DNA from: Enterovibrio norvegicus FF-33
Lineage (GTDB): Bacteria; Pseudomonadota; Gammaproteobacteria; Enterobacterales; Vibrionaceae
DNA: 64,000 bases
NCBI RefSeq assembly: GCF_000286835.2
Contig: NZ_AJYD02000038.1
Span: forward strand, 2,038,950-2,102,949
Direction: 5' to 3'
This document shows positions 45,601 to 53,138 of the stretch, one piece after another. Within the stretch, counting starts at the first letter, position 1; every line of letters starts with the position of its first letter. The notes under the pieces were generated by a model, which did not search any database, had not been told where the DNA came from, and was given only the letters and a program-made list of their open reading frames with translations. A program made the translations under genes and the position numbers.

Positions 45601-46276
45601 CAACCCATTGGTCAGCAGGCTTGCCGTCGATTTGCTCACGACAATGCAGTAGACTGCCGCCCATTTCGGCTTGCTCATCGACCAATATCACGCGAAGCCC
45701 TTGCCCGATCAGTGCGCTCGCTGCCATTAAGCCCGCCGCGCCCGCGCCAACAATCAACACCTCGCAGTGATGATGCATTTTGTCGTATTTATCAGGGTCG
45801 TTAGCACCGGGGACTTCGCCTAGCCCTGCCGCATTGCGAATATGTTTTTCATACGTCGGCCACAGCGACTCGGGATACATGAAGGTTTTGTAGTAAAAGC
45901 CTGCGGGCATCATCGCGCCACCAATTTTACCCACCATCCCCATCACGTCTTTTTCAAGGCTTGGCCAAGCGTTTACGACTCGTGCATTCAACCCATCGTA
46001 CAATTCTGTTTGTGTCGCCCGTTGATTGGGCAATGCAGTGGAAGGCAAAGAGCCCAGTTGTAAGATCGCGTTCGGCTCTTCCGCGCCAGCACCAACAATG
46101 CCGCGCGGACGGTGATATTTGAAACTGCGCCCCACCACTTTGACACCATTGGCGATCAACGCCGACGCCAAGGTGTCACCTTTGTGCCCTTGATAGACTT
46201 TCCCATTGAAGGTGAACGTCAGCGACGAATCACGATCAACTCTTCCACCTTGCGGTAAGCGATTAATCTGACTCAT
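42650..46276 (-). CDS. soxA: sarcosine oxidase alpha subunit fused to gamma subunit (SoxA-SoxG)
   Basis: A 1208-residue protein. The alpha part (about 1-1000) has the N-terminal 2Fe-2S-like fold domain (FTFNGKVYQGHKGDTLASALIANGV), the dinucleotide motif VLIVGAGAAGLMAASALIGQGL with EQAEMGGSLL, and the GcvT-like folate-binding domain (RATRESVGILDASTLGKIDIQGKD to SVFYDIKNEKPL). Ordinary SoxA ends near here at about 1000 residues. The remaining 200 residues (VSPLSEVF, EVWWLSPDEWLVLS, VVDVSGGQTLLTLTG, DPRHFPIGKCVGTTFAKAQVFI) match the separate SoxG subunit, so the two are fused. The heterotetramer oxidises sarcosine to glycine, H2O2 and 5,10-methylene-THF. Its ATG overlaps the soxD stop. No separate soxG is in the window. 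Confidence 0.9.
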   Translation of the reverse strand: MSQINRLPQGGRVDRDSSLTFTFNGKVYQGHKGDTLASALIANGVKVVGRSFKYHRPRGIVGAGAEEPNAILQLGSLPSTALPNQRATQTELYDGLNARVVNAWPSLEKDVMGMVGKIGGAMMPAGFYYKTFMYPESLWPTYEKHIRNAAGLGEVPGANDPDKYDKMHHHCEVLIVGAGAAGLMAASALIGQGLRVILVDEQAEMGGSLLHCREQIDGKPADQWVADTLAKLTKDPDCTLLHRSTAFGYYDHNFVGVVERRTDHLGDEVHGVRQRVHHIRAERVLLTTGAIERPLVFGNNDLPGSMLASAVSIYLRRYGVAPGDTLVLMTTNDEAYDTAIDWHESGRTVAAIVDTRPFSDGERVQQAKALGITVLQGHAVMNLQGGHEVTGAEVVPIDKTGSSVTGTTQVIACDVVASSGGWSPALHLSCHTGGRPVWNEDIAAFVPSNSVKGMDYAGAVIGQSALVDVIKDGADAALRVAEALNVSLETPAIPVVGAIATDLGMALYLAPHRLPVSRAPKQFVDFQNDVTAAGIELAVREGYESIEHIKRYTAMGFGTDQGKTGNINGMAIAANAMGKTIPETGTTIFRPMYTPVTFGALAGRDVGAMFDPVRYTAMHAWHVEKGAKFENVGQWKRPWYYPKGDETMAQALGRECRATRESVGILDASTLGKIDIQGKDVREFLNRIYTNGWDKLAPGRCRYGLMCHEDGMVFDDGVTSCISDEHFLMTTTSGGAAGVLRWLEAWHQTEWPELDLYFTSVTDHWSTMTISGPNCRNVLKQLVGDEDISEETMPFMSWKPMMVAGVEARVFRISFTGELSFEINVNANAGMYVWEQVMKAGEPYGITPYGTETMHILRAEKGFIIVGQDSDGSVTPQDLNMGWITGKQKTYSFIGRRSWAREDTSRTDRKQLVGLKCTEPSKVIPEGAQAVDNPNQPIPMTMVGHVTSSYYSDVLGGSIALALIKNGLNRMGDHVHFPLADGTVLEAQICSSVFYDIKNEKPLTVKDVDVSPLSEVFAVKNALPLHHLGKTHPTAPGVHLHEYDGVSQLILRGEATAEFAANVEQVLGLSLPTSACTSSVSERHEVWWLSPDEWLVLSFEDSAQQTEASLRAVLSGHYQVVDVSGGQTLLTLTGSHAIDVLKKSMPYDVDPRHFPIGKCVGTTFAKAQVFIRHRSENCYDLIVRRSFADYVALWLQDASDEYGIALDC

Positions 46277-46569
46277 GCGCCTGCCTCCCCATTCGTATCC
46301 GATGCTGAGGCACCTACTTTGTAAACTTCTTCAATGTCGTAGGTGACGGTGTTGCGCTGCACGTTGAAAAATTTGCGACAGCCTGCCGCGTGAAACCACA
46401 TTTCACGGTGACTGCCTTTAATATTTTTTCGATGAAACAGGTAGTGCCCCCATTCTTTATCACTCAGGGCGTCAGGGTCTTGCGGGCGAACAATGTGCGC
46501 CTCACCGCCATAGGTATATTCGTCTTCTTCTCTGTGTTCTTCACAGTAAGGGCAATAGATACGTAGCAT
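46273..46569 (-). CDS. soxD: sarcosine oxidase delta subunit
   Basis: A 98-residue SoxD. It opens with IYCPYCEEHREEDEYTYGGEAHIVRP and has WGHYLFHRKNIKGSHREMWFHAAGCRKFFNVQRNT. Cysteines 6 and 9 with the later histidine and cysteine (HAAGC) form the family zinc site. It lies between soxB and soxA, sharing an ATGA overlap with soxA. Confidence 0.93.
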   Translation of the reverse strand: MLRIYCPYCEEHREEDEYTYGGEAHIVRPQDPDALSDKEWGHYLFHRKNIKGSHREMWFHAAGCRKFFNVQRNTVTYDIEEVYKVGASASDTNGEAGA

Positions 46570-46598
46570 GTCAGTTCCTTTTCCAATACTGCGTGACG

Positions 46599-47849
46599 TT
46601 AATGCGCAACACCGGCAGCGCCGTGCTCATCAATCAAATAACCCGACACAAAACGGTCAATATTGAACGGGGCTGCGAGGGGGTGAGGATTGTCATTAGC
46701 AAGGGTATGGGCGAAAACATGACCGGAACCAGGCGTTGCTTTGAAGCCGCCCGTTCCCCAACCGCAGTTAAAATACAGCCCTTGGATGTCTGTTTTGCTG
46801 ATGATCGGGCATGCGTCGGGACAGGTGTCCACAATGCCACCCCAATGGCGGTTCATTCTCACACGGCTCAAGAAAGGGAACATTTCGATAATGGCGGCAA
46901 TGGTGTGCTCAATCACAGGGAAAGAGCCACGCTGACCAAAGCCATTGTAAGCGTCAATACCTGCACCAATCACCAAATCGCCTTTGTCAGATTGGCTGAT
47001 ATAACCATGCACTTGATTGGACATGATCACCGTATCAATACACGGTTTGAGTGGCTCAGATACCATGGCCTGCAATGGATGCGATTCAATCGGCAAGGTC
47101 ATCCCTGCCATGCGTGCCAGTTCGCCAGAGTTCCCCGCCACGACACAACCCACTTTTTCAGCGCCGATAAACCCTTTAGAGGTTTCCACCCCTTTGATTT
47201 TCCCGTCTTCAATACGCAAACCCGTCACCTCGGTTTGCTGAATCAAATCCACGCCTAATTGGTCAGCCGCTCGCGCAAAACCCCAAGCTACCGCGTCATG
47301 CCTTGCCACGCCGCCTCGCGGTTGCCAGCTTGCGCCCATGATGGGATAGCGAGTGTTTTCGGAGCAATCGAGCAACGGCACTAAGTCTTGAACCGCTTGC
47401 GTATCCAGCACTTCGCAATCAATCCCATTTAAGCGGTTGGCACTCACACGACGCTCAATATCTCGCATGTCTTGCAAGGTATGACCAAGGTTAAGCACGC
47501 CGCGTTGGCTGAACATCAAATTGAAATTCAATTCTTGCGACAACCCTTCCCAAAGTTTGAGGGAATGTTCATAAAGCTGCGACGCTTCGTCCCAAAGATA
47601 GTTCGAACGAACGATGGTGGTATTACGCGCGGTGTTTCCTCCGCCCAGCCAACCCTTTTCGATCACGGCCACGTTCTTCACGCCGCACTCTTTCGCAAGG
47701 TAATACGCGGTTGCTAAGCCATGTCCACCGCCACCGACGATAATGACATCGTAATAAGGTTTAGGTGTGGGGTTGCGCCAAACACGCTGCCAATTTTCAT
47801 GGAAGGTAAGTGCATGTTTAAACAGTCCGAATCCTGAGTAGTCTGTCAT
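46599..47849 (-). CDS. soxB: sarcosine oxidase beta subunit
   Basis: A 416-residue FAD-binding SoxB. The FAD motif is [39 protein letters not shown] contains the histidine that likely links FMN covalently; the C-terminus has [18 protein letters not shown], typical of DAO-family oxidases. It carries the sarcosine oxidation site. The ATG at 47849 has AAGGGA beside it; a TTG ten codons upstream (47879) is also open but lacks support. First gene of the soxB-soxD-soxA operon. Confidence 0.93.
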   Translation of the reverse strand: MTDYSGFGLFKHALTFHENWQRVWRNPTPKPYYDVIIVGGGGHGLATAYYLAKECGVKNVAVIEKGWLGGGNTARNTTIVRSNYLWDEASQLYEHSLKLWEGLSQELNFNLMFSQRGVLNLGHTLQDMRDIERRVSANRLNGIDCEVLDTQAVQDLVPLLDCSENTRYPIMGASWQPRGGVARHDAVAWGFARAADQLGVDLIQQTEVTGLRIEDGKIKGVETSKGFIGAEKVGCVVAGNSGELARMAGMTLPIESHPLQAMVSEPLKPCIDTVIMSNQVHGYISQSDKGDLVIGAGIDAYNGFGQRGSFPVIEHTIAAIIEMFPFLSRVRMNRHWGGIVDTCPDACPIISKTDIQGLYFNCGWGTGGFKATPGSGHVFAHTLANDNPHPLAAPFNIDRFVSGYLIDEHGAAGVAH

Positions 47850-48181
47850 TCCCTTGTCCTGAGTCGCGGATGAATCCAATCCCCCCGATGAAAACGGAGG
47901 CGGGTTGCACCAAAAGTGTAGTCATTTCATCGCTATCGGGCGGAAAACCGCCTCGCTATCCCACTCATGGTAAAGACGCGCAGTATAGGCAGAGTGCGAA
48001 ATTGCGCCTGCACCCGCAGTGTTTGCGACAAGGCGTAAATCACTTTTTCACAAACAACGTGGATACACCTCTCTGGTTAGCACTATGCTATGTTGTAAAG
48101 GTCATCAAAGTGACAAAGCCCGATCCCGCCACCTTATAAGCGATATTGAAATAAGCGCGCGCAAACAACCAAGAGTCAAAA
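47850..48181. other. divergent intergenic region soxB / fdhD
   Basis: About 330 bases. On the minus strand a GGCGG-TTTT-CCGCC hairpin lies near 47940-47953 and a TATACT-like -10 for soxB can be read near 47970-47976, without a good -35. I looked for a glycine riboswitch and found no GGG-GAG/CCGAAGG pattern. Confidence 0.5.
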
Positions 48182-49024
48182 ATGACAAAACCCAAAACCA
48201 ACCCTGCCATTGCAGCCGTCATTGCGCCGGGTGAGTGCTCTCTTCCTCCCCATTCTCTGCATCACTACATAGATGACGAGAACGATGTGACGTGCTTTTC
48301 AACCCTACCAACCGAAACTGCACTGGCGATCACCTTCAATGGTGTCAGCCACGCAGTCATGATGGTGACACCTCAAGACATCGAGGATTTTGTTTACGGG
48401 TTTTCCTATAGCGAACGCGTAATTCGTGACGGCAGCGAGATCCACGACATCGTGGTTGATACAGAAAATGATGCCTTGTTGGCGCACGTTACCTTAGCCA
48501 ATCGCGCTCATGCAAGAATGTCACTCACCAAGCGTCATTTAGCAGGAAGAACGGGGTGCGGCATCTGTGGTGCGGAATCACTTGAGCATGCTATTCCCAA
48601 TCTAGAGCCGTTAAATCACGTAGATCCGTTGCAAAATGACAAAATCCTGAAGTTACGCGACACATTGCGCCAATGGCAATCGCTGGGTCATATCAGTGGT
48701 GCTATACATGCCGCTTTGCTGGTTAATTCCGATGGGGATATATTGCTTTGTCGTGAAGATATAGGTCGACATAACGCGCTCGACAAAGTGCTGGGGGCAG
48801 CCTTACGTGGCCGGATATTAAAAGACTCTCACGCACTGCTCGTCACGAGTCGATGCAGTATTGAACTGGTACAAAAAGCCGTAATGGCGGGTGTGGGTAC
48901 TTTAATTACATTGGGCACGCCGACATCGCTGGCTGTGAATACCGCTATCCAAGCCAATCTCAATTTGATTCATCTTCCTCGAAAAGACGCACCCCGCTTT
49001 TACAATCGAGCAGCTACTGGCTAA
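48182..49024 (+). CDS. fdhD: FdhD formate dehydrogenase accessory sulfurtransferase
   Basis: A 280-residue FdhD. The catalytic loop GRTGCGICGAESL carries C126 and C129; other signature parts are ALAITFNGVSHAVMMVTPQDIEDFVYGFSYSE, SGAIHAALLVN, CREDIGRHNALDKVLGAAL and LLVTSRCSIELVQKAVMAG. It passes sulfur from IscS to the molybdenum cofactor of formate dehydrogenase. Divergent from the sarcosine oxidase operon, whose one-carbon product can end as formate, a plausible functional link. The ATG is preceded by only a weak AAGAG ribosome site. Confidence 0.93.
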   Translation: MTKPKTNPAIAAVIAPGECSLPPHSLHHYIDDENDVTCFSTLPTETALAITFNGVSHAVMMVTPQDIEDFVYGFSYSERVIRDGSEIHDIVVDTENDALLAHVTLANRAHARMSLTKRHLAGRTGCGICGAESLEHAIPNLEPLNHVDPLQNDKILKLRDTLRQWQSLGHISGAIHAALLVNSDGDILLCREDIGRHNALDKVLGAALRGRILKDSHALLVTSRCSIELVQKAVMAGVGTLITLGTPTSLAVNTAIQANLNLIHLPRKDAPRFYNRAATG

Positions 49025-49155
49025 CCACTAACTCAAAAGCCAATTGCAAAAAACATTTACTATTAATCAGATCGCATAATGGTTAACTTTCACCCAATTC
49101 TGCCCAATAAAAAATTATCCTCTTAGCCAACGCTTAACGAAGGCTTTGCTTCACC

Positions 49156-49443
49156 ATGGATCAGGATCACAAATTCTTCCGCTGGAAACAAACACGTCGT
49201 AATGGCATGCTCAGTTATGTTTCAAAAAGGTTTTTGTTTTGTATCATTGCATTAATAAGCGGACGATTTATCTCTCTATATTTATTCGAAGACCCCACTG
49301 TCATCGAAGTTTTTTTCCAAAATTTCCCACGTTACTTTCTGATGGTCGTTTCCGCTTGTTTCATCTTGTGCATGTTGGAATGGCATATCAAAGAATTGAT
49401 GTTTAGGCGAAAGTTAGCAAAACATAATTTAGAGCAATCATAA
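49156..49443 (+). CDS. small two-TM membrane protein, unknown function
   Basis: A 95-residue protein of no family I recognise. It has a basic N-terminus (RWKQTRRNG), two hydrophobic helices (FLFCIIALISGRFISLYLF and YFLMVVSACFILCMLEW) and a basic C-terminus. It is probably an inner-membrane protein. It lies alone, 130 bases after fdhD in the same direction, and its ribosome site is weak. It could be the last gene of an fdhD transcript. Confidence 0.55.
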   Translation: MDQDHKFFRWKQTRRNGMLSYVSKRFLFCIIALISGRFISLYLFEDPTVIEVFFQNFPRYFLMVVSACFILCMLEWHIKELMFRRKLAKHNLEQS

Positions 49444-49614
49444 ATACATTTCCCCAGATCAAATTTTCTGACCCATTTATGATAATTACGCGTATCTGCT
49501 TGTATAAAATGCCATTAACGTCAGCAATGCGTGATGTTGATGCAATTGTTTATTTTCATACTCTGGCAACCTAAGAAATATGTTAGTCAGACGAGTCACT
49601 CTCTCAGGAAGAAC

Positions 49615-49665
49615 ATGAACTGGATGGTAAACAAAACCCCATCAAATGGGTGTGTAACATGCTGA
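49615..49665 (+). CDS. possible 16-residue leader peptide upstream of the GNAT gene
   Basis: A short frame encoding MNWMVNKTPSNGCVTC has a better ribosome site (AGGAAG at 49606-49611) than the gene behind it, and its TGA stop overlaps the GNAT start region (ATGCTGA at 49659-49665). It may couple translation of the GNAT gene, or it may mark an N-terminal frameshift of that gene. Confidence 0.35.
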   Translation: MNWMVNKTPSNGCVTC

Positions 49666-50141
49666 ATACCCTTGACTGCCCGTTGGATCAAAAAGTGACA
49701 TTTGCGGAAGTGCCGCCGAGAGTCGTTCCTCCATCATTGCTTTTGGAAGCCGATCCGTCTGCAGCCAGTATCGCCTCTTATTTGCTGGATTCTTGGTGTT
49801 TTGCCGGGTTTCAAAATAAGGTAGTCATTGCCGCTTGTGTCATTAAGAAAACGGACACCAATCTTGCCGAATTATTCAACATTTCCGTCTCGCCAGAATT
49901 CCAGGGGAGTGGATATGGCACTGATCTTCTGAAGCACGTCATTCAGTTCACGCGAAACAAGAAAATTAAGCGGTTAGAATTAGGTACAGGTACATTTGGT
50001 CATCAACTCGCTTTTTATCAGCGTATGGGGTTTCGTGTATCTGCGGTGATAAAAAATCATTTCCTTGATAACTATGACGAGCCAATTTGGGAGAAAGGCG
50101 TGCAACATAAAGACATGCTAAGGCTGTATTTAGATTTGTAA
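49659..50141 (+). CDS. GNAT-family N-acetyltransferase
   Basis: A 160-residue GNAT protein. The acetyl-CoA site is ISVSPEFQGSGYGTDLLKHV (Q/R-x2-G-x-G/A type) and the C-terminal GHQLAFYQRMGFRVSAVIKNHFLDNYDEP is typical of small GNAT enzymes. The acceptor is unknown. The ATG at 49659 is chosen over a GTG at 49650. It overlaps the end of a short upstream frame with a strong ribosome site (49615-49665), so translation may be coupled. Confidence 0.8.
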   Translation: MLNTLDCPLDQKVTFAEVPPRVVPPSLLLEADPSAASIASYLLDSWCFAGFQNKVVIAACVIKKTDTNLAELFNISVSPEFQGSGYGTDLLKHVIQFTRNKKIKRLELGTGTFGHQLAFYQRMGFRVSAVIKNHFLDNYDEPIWEKGVQHKDMLRLYLDL

Positions 50142-50248
50142 CTCCCAGACGTTTATATGGATGGGCGTAATCCAGATTACCTGTATTACGGTGTGCTGAA
50201 CGTTGCATTGTGAGGACGTCTGACTTTAAAGAGTCTATTCGTTTCTGA

Positions 50249-51043
50249 TCACTGGTGCTTCTCTTTCAAAAGCACTTTGAGCTCTCGTATCTCCTCGCGA
50301 AGCGACTGCACCTCTGAATGCAATGCCATGGCTTCCTTCTCTGCCTTCGCTGACAATTTTGTTTCAAGATCACCGGGTTCTGTACCCTTTGGTTCCACAA
50401 TTAACCAAGAGGCGAATACCGCGGTGAAACTACCAAACATGCCCACGCCCATCGTAATCAGCATGATGGCCACAATGCGACCTTCGAATGTGACTGGATA
50501 AAAGTCTCCATACCCTACCGTCGTGATAGTGATGAATGTCCACCAAAATGCATCGGCAGCGGTCTGGATATTAGCACCGGGTATACCGCGTTCTAAATAC
50601 AACACGTAGATTGAGCCAAACACCATCATAATAAGAGATGAAGCGATCAGAAAATGCAGTGAGGATGACGCCTTATTTTCACTGATGGTGTGAGTGAGCA
50701 TAGAAATGGATTTAATCGCACGTATCAAACGCACGACACGCAAGATCCGCGCGAATTGGTTGATGTCCATCAAAGGGATACAGGAGATCAAATCCAGCCA
50801 CCCCCATTTCATGTAAGCCAGCTTAGATTTGGCGGCACGAAATTGCTGCACAAAGTCTATGAAAAACACGCCGCAGATCAGCGTATCAACATATAAAAGG
50901 ATCTCTCTCGTTTCATCAGATAACGGAAATAGGACTTCCACCATCAAAGAAAGCACCACAAAAACAGAGAGAATCAACACTCCAATTTGAAATGGGCTTA
51001 CCGTTTCAGGTAACGCATTGTCCAACTCGTCCAGCGTCCGCAT
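50249..51043 (-). CDS. voltage-gated potassium channel family protein
   Basis: A 264-residue ion channel. It has several TM helices, an S4-like arginine-spaced helix (FARILRVVRLIRAIKSI), a pore loop with the selectivity filter TTVGYGDFYPVT, a final TM (RIVAIMLITMGVGMFGSFTAVF) and a C-terminal coiled coil (MALHSEVQSLREEIRELKVLLKEK) suited to tetramer formation. It should conduct K+ across the inner membrane. It begins seven bases downstream of the LtrA gene stop, so the two may be co-transcribed. Confidence 0.88.
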   Translation of the reverse strand: MRTLDELDNALPETVSPFQIGVLILSVFVVLSLMVEVLFPLSDETREILLYVDTLICGVFFIDFVQQFRAAKSKLAYMKWGWLDLISCIPLMDINQFARILRVVRLIRAIKSISMLTHTISENKASSSLHFLIASSLIMMVFGSIYVLYLERGIPGANIQTAADAFWWTFITITTVGYGDFYPVTFEGRIVAIMLITMGVGMFGSFTAVFASWLIVEPKGTEPGDLETKLSAKAEKEAMALHSEVQSLREEIRELKVLLKEKHQ

Positions 51044-51049
51044 TTGACA

Positions 51050-52258
51050 TCAACCTGCTTTATTCGCTTCTTCAGAAGAAATAGCACGATAGGCATTGGT
51101 GGCCGGGATAATTACTTGCGAGAACAGCGCCATCCCCCAAAGAAAGTTACCAACCAAAGCCGGCACAAAGGACACCAAAGCCAAGGTCAAAAACGACATC
51201 GCAATGCCAAACATACGTATTTTGGCAGTCGCAAAACGGTGCGCCGCACGTTCCTCAATGACGTTTTGGATCAGCAATAAACTATAAAGATATGTCGAAA
51301 GGCCAAAACAGCCCAACACCGCGTATTTTAATGGATAGTGATCCCAAAAACCTATCTTCACTTCAGCCGATAAGGCAACCCCTACACAGACGGCAGAGAG
51401 CATGAGAAGTAGGTGGGAAAGGGTCCATTGGACCATGGTACGGTTTTCAGTGTTGCGTGGCTTTCCATTACCAGCAAAATCAAAGTAGATCCACGCCATC
51501 GCAAAGAGAGCAAACCCACCAATCATGTAGTTAACGAACACATCAGGTTTCACCTGGTCGATACCTACGTTAGACAAGGTAATGACCAGTTTAAAGAACC
51601 CTTCGCCAACAACAATTAACAGCAATAACGCAAAACGCTCTGCCATATGTCCAAGTCGTGGTAATAAACGTTCAAAGCGGATCGTGCCAATTTTAGGCAA
51701 CCCGAATCCCGCCCAAATCACTATCATACCGAGGGCAAACACAAAGTAACCATAAGGTGGCGGAATAAACGCGCTCACCGCAAATATGCAGGCGGCTATC
51801 GTGTAGTTTCTCGACATTTCACCTGGAAGTGAGGCCTGCGAATCCCCTACAAGGCGAGCGCGCCTATAGAGAAACGCAATGATCCCGCGGTTTAACGCAT
51901 AGCCAGCAGCGAAAAAACTCCATCCACCGGCGTCTATGCTATTGATGGAAGATGTCATTAGCATCACAGTGATGATCTGCGTCGCCATGAGCAAACGATG
52001 ATGAATATCCGTACTGACGTAAAGCGAGTTGAACAGGCTAAGATCGAACCATGCAAACCACACCACAACGAACAGACAAACAAAAACAGCAAATCCAGCA
52101 AAGCTCAGGTGATGGCTTAAAAAGTTACCCATTACAAAGATGGAAACCACATGGACTAAATCGTAAAAAAGCTCCATCCAGTGCACATGGTCATTGGACT
52201 GATCGCTGTCTAAGTGGTGCCTAGGTTTTCGCCATAGCGGGTGAGCCAACAAACTCAT
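51050..52258 (-). CDS. LtrA (low temperature requirement A) family membrane protein
   Basis: A 402-residue polytopic membrane protein with about ten TM helices. Its N-terminal HVHWMELFYDLVHVVSIFVMGNFLSHH is the hallmark of LtrA proteins (W-x-ELFFDLVFVVAI pattern). A central ERFALLLLIVVGEGFFKLV segment is also conserved. The family's biochemical role is unknown. The gene is upstream of the potassium-channel gene on the same strand. Confidence 0.85.
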   Translation of the reverse strand: MSLLAHPLWRKPRHHLDSDQSNDHVHWMELFYDLVHVVSIFVMGNFLSHHLSFAGFAVFVCLFVVVWFAWFDLSLFNSLYVSTDIHHRLLMATQIITVMLMTSSINSIDAGGWSFFAAGYALNRGIIAFLYRRARLVGDSQASLPGEMSRNYTIAACIFAVSAFIPPPYGYFVFALGMIVIWAGFGLPKIGTIRFERLLPRLGHMAERFALLLLIVVGEGFFKLVITLSNVGIDQVKPDVFVNYMIGGFALFAMAWIYFDFAGNGKPRNTENRTMVQWTLSHLLLMLSAVCVGVALSAEVKIGFWDHYPLKYAVLGCFGLSTYLYSLLLIQNVIEERAAHRFATAKIRMFGIAMSFLTLALVSFVPALVGNFLWGMALFSQVIIPATNAYRAISSEEANKAG

Positions 52259-52325
52259 TTTTACGTCCTTGTGATTCGATTATTTCAGGGCATTCTAATG
52301 AACGTTCGAATCATCAATACTCTTA

Positions 52326-52970
52326 TTATTGAGAATACACTTCTTTCAAAATCTGCTTAAGCACCTCAACAGGCTGAGCGCCAGTTACAGCGCTCTCTCG
52401 ATTAAACACAATGGTTGGTACAGAAGAGACACCGAGCTCACGCCAATAAGTTTGGCTTTTGTCTAACGCTTTCTCTGCTTCCGCATCGCCTAACACCGAC
52501 ATCGCTTCATCTGCATTCAAGCCAATATCTGCCACTAATTTCGCCAGCGTCTCTCGGCTAGAAATATCCTGCTGCTCAGAGAAGTAGGCGTCAAAAAGGC
52601 GCTGCTGCAATACCATTTGCTTTCCTTGTGACTTGGCATAATCGAGCAGTAAATGTGCATCACGCGTGTTATAGGTTTTCATGTCGTCAAAGAAATTGAA
52701 TGAAAAACCCAATTCTTCCCCTAGGTTGGTCAACTGTTGGCGTGAACGAATGCCATCTTCTTTACTATTGCCATACTTTTTCATCAAATGCTCACGCAGG
52801 TTTTCCCCTTCTTCGCCAACATAAGGATTTAGCTGAAACGGCTGCCATTCAATGGCTACTCGATCTTGCATGCCCAATTCTTCTATCGCTTTTTCCAATC
52901 GTTTGTAGCCAATTATGCACCACGGACAAACAACGTCAGAGACGATATCAATGTTGATTTTTTCACTCAT
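52326..52970 (-). CDS. FrnE-like DsbA-family oxidoreductase
   Basis: A 214-residue thioredoxin-fold protein without a signal peptide, so probably cytoplasmic. The N-terminus is INIDIVSDVVCPWCIIG with active-site C15-P-W-C18. The inserted helical domain and the cis-proline region GVSSVPTIVFNRESAVTGAQP match FrnE-type 2-hydroxychromene isomerase/DsbA-like proteins. It likely handles disulfides or oxidative stress. It appears as a single gene. Confidence 0.85.
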   Translation of the reverse strand: MSEKINIDIVSDVVCPWCIIGYKRLEKAIEELGMQDRVAIEWQPFQLNPYVGEEGENLREHLMKKYGNSKEDGIRSRQQLTNLGEELGFSFNFFDDMKTYNTRDAHLLLDYAKSQGKQMVLQQRLFDAYFSEQQDISSRETLAKLVADIGLNADEAMSVLGDAEAEKALDKSQTYWRELGVSSVPTIVFNRESAVTGAQPVEVLKQILKEVYSQ

Positions 52971-53065
52971 GACAACCTCGATGAAAAGAGTACCCTAAGT
53001 AACCTATAGTAACCTTGATTACTGCGTCAACCAGTATACTTTTGGTAACCTAGATTATATTAAGG

Positions 53066-53096
53066 TATAAGAAAGGCGCTTGTAGCGCCTTGTCTT
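53066..53096 (-). terminator. hairpin terminator downstream of the GGDEF-EAL gene
   Basis: On the minus strand AAGGCGC / GCGCCTT (53085-53091 with 53073-53079) encloses a five-base loop and is followed by TCTTAT. The plus strand is also followed by T-rich sequence, so it could be bidirectional. Confidence 0.65.
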
Positions 53097-53138
53097 TGCT
53101 TGCCCAGCCGAACAACGTTTAGTGTCAACGGATCACAC

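Noticed and set aside
46593..47258. 221-codon plus-strand frame antisense to soxB, and a 211-codon one at 45169-45804 antisense to soxA.
   Set aside because: Both lie wholly inside well-identified sarcosine oxidase genes and show no domain.
47850..48181. Possible glycine or other riboswitch upstream of soxB.
   Set aside because: Only a simple GGCGG/CCGCC hairpin is present; no conserved aptamer core could be read.
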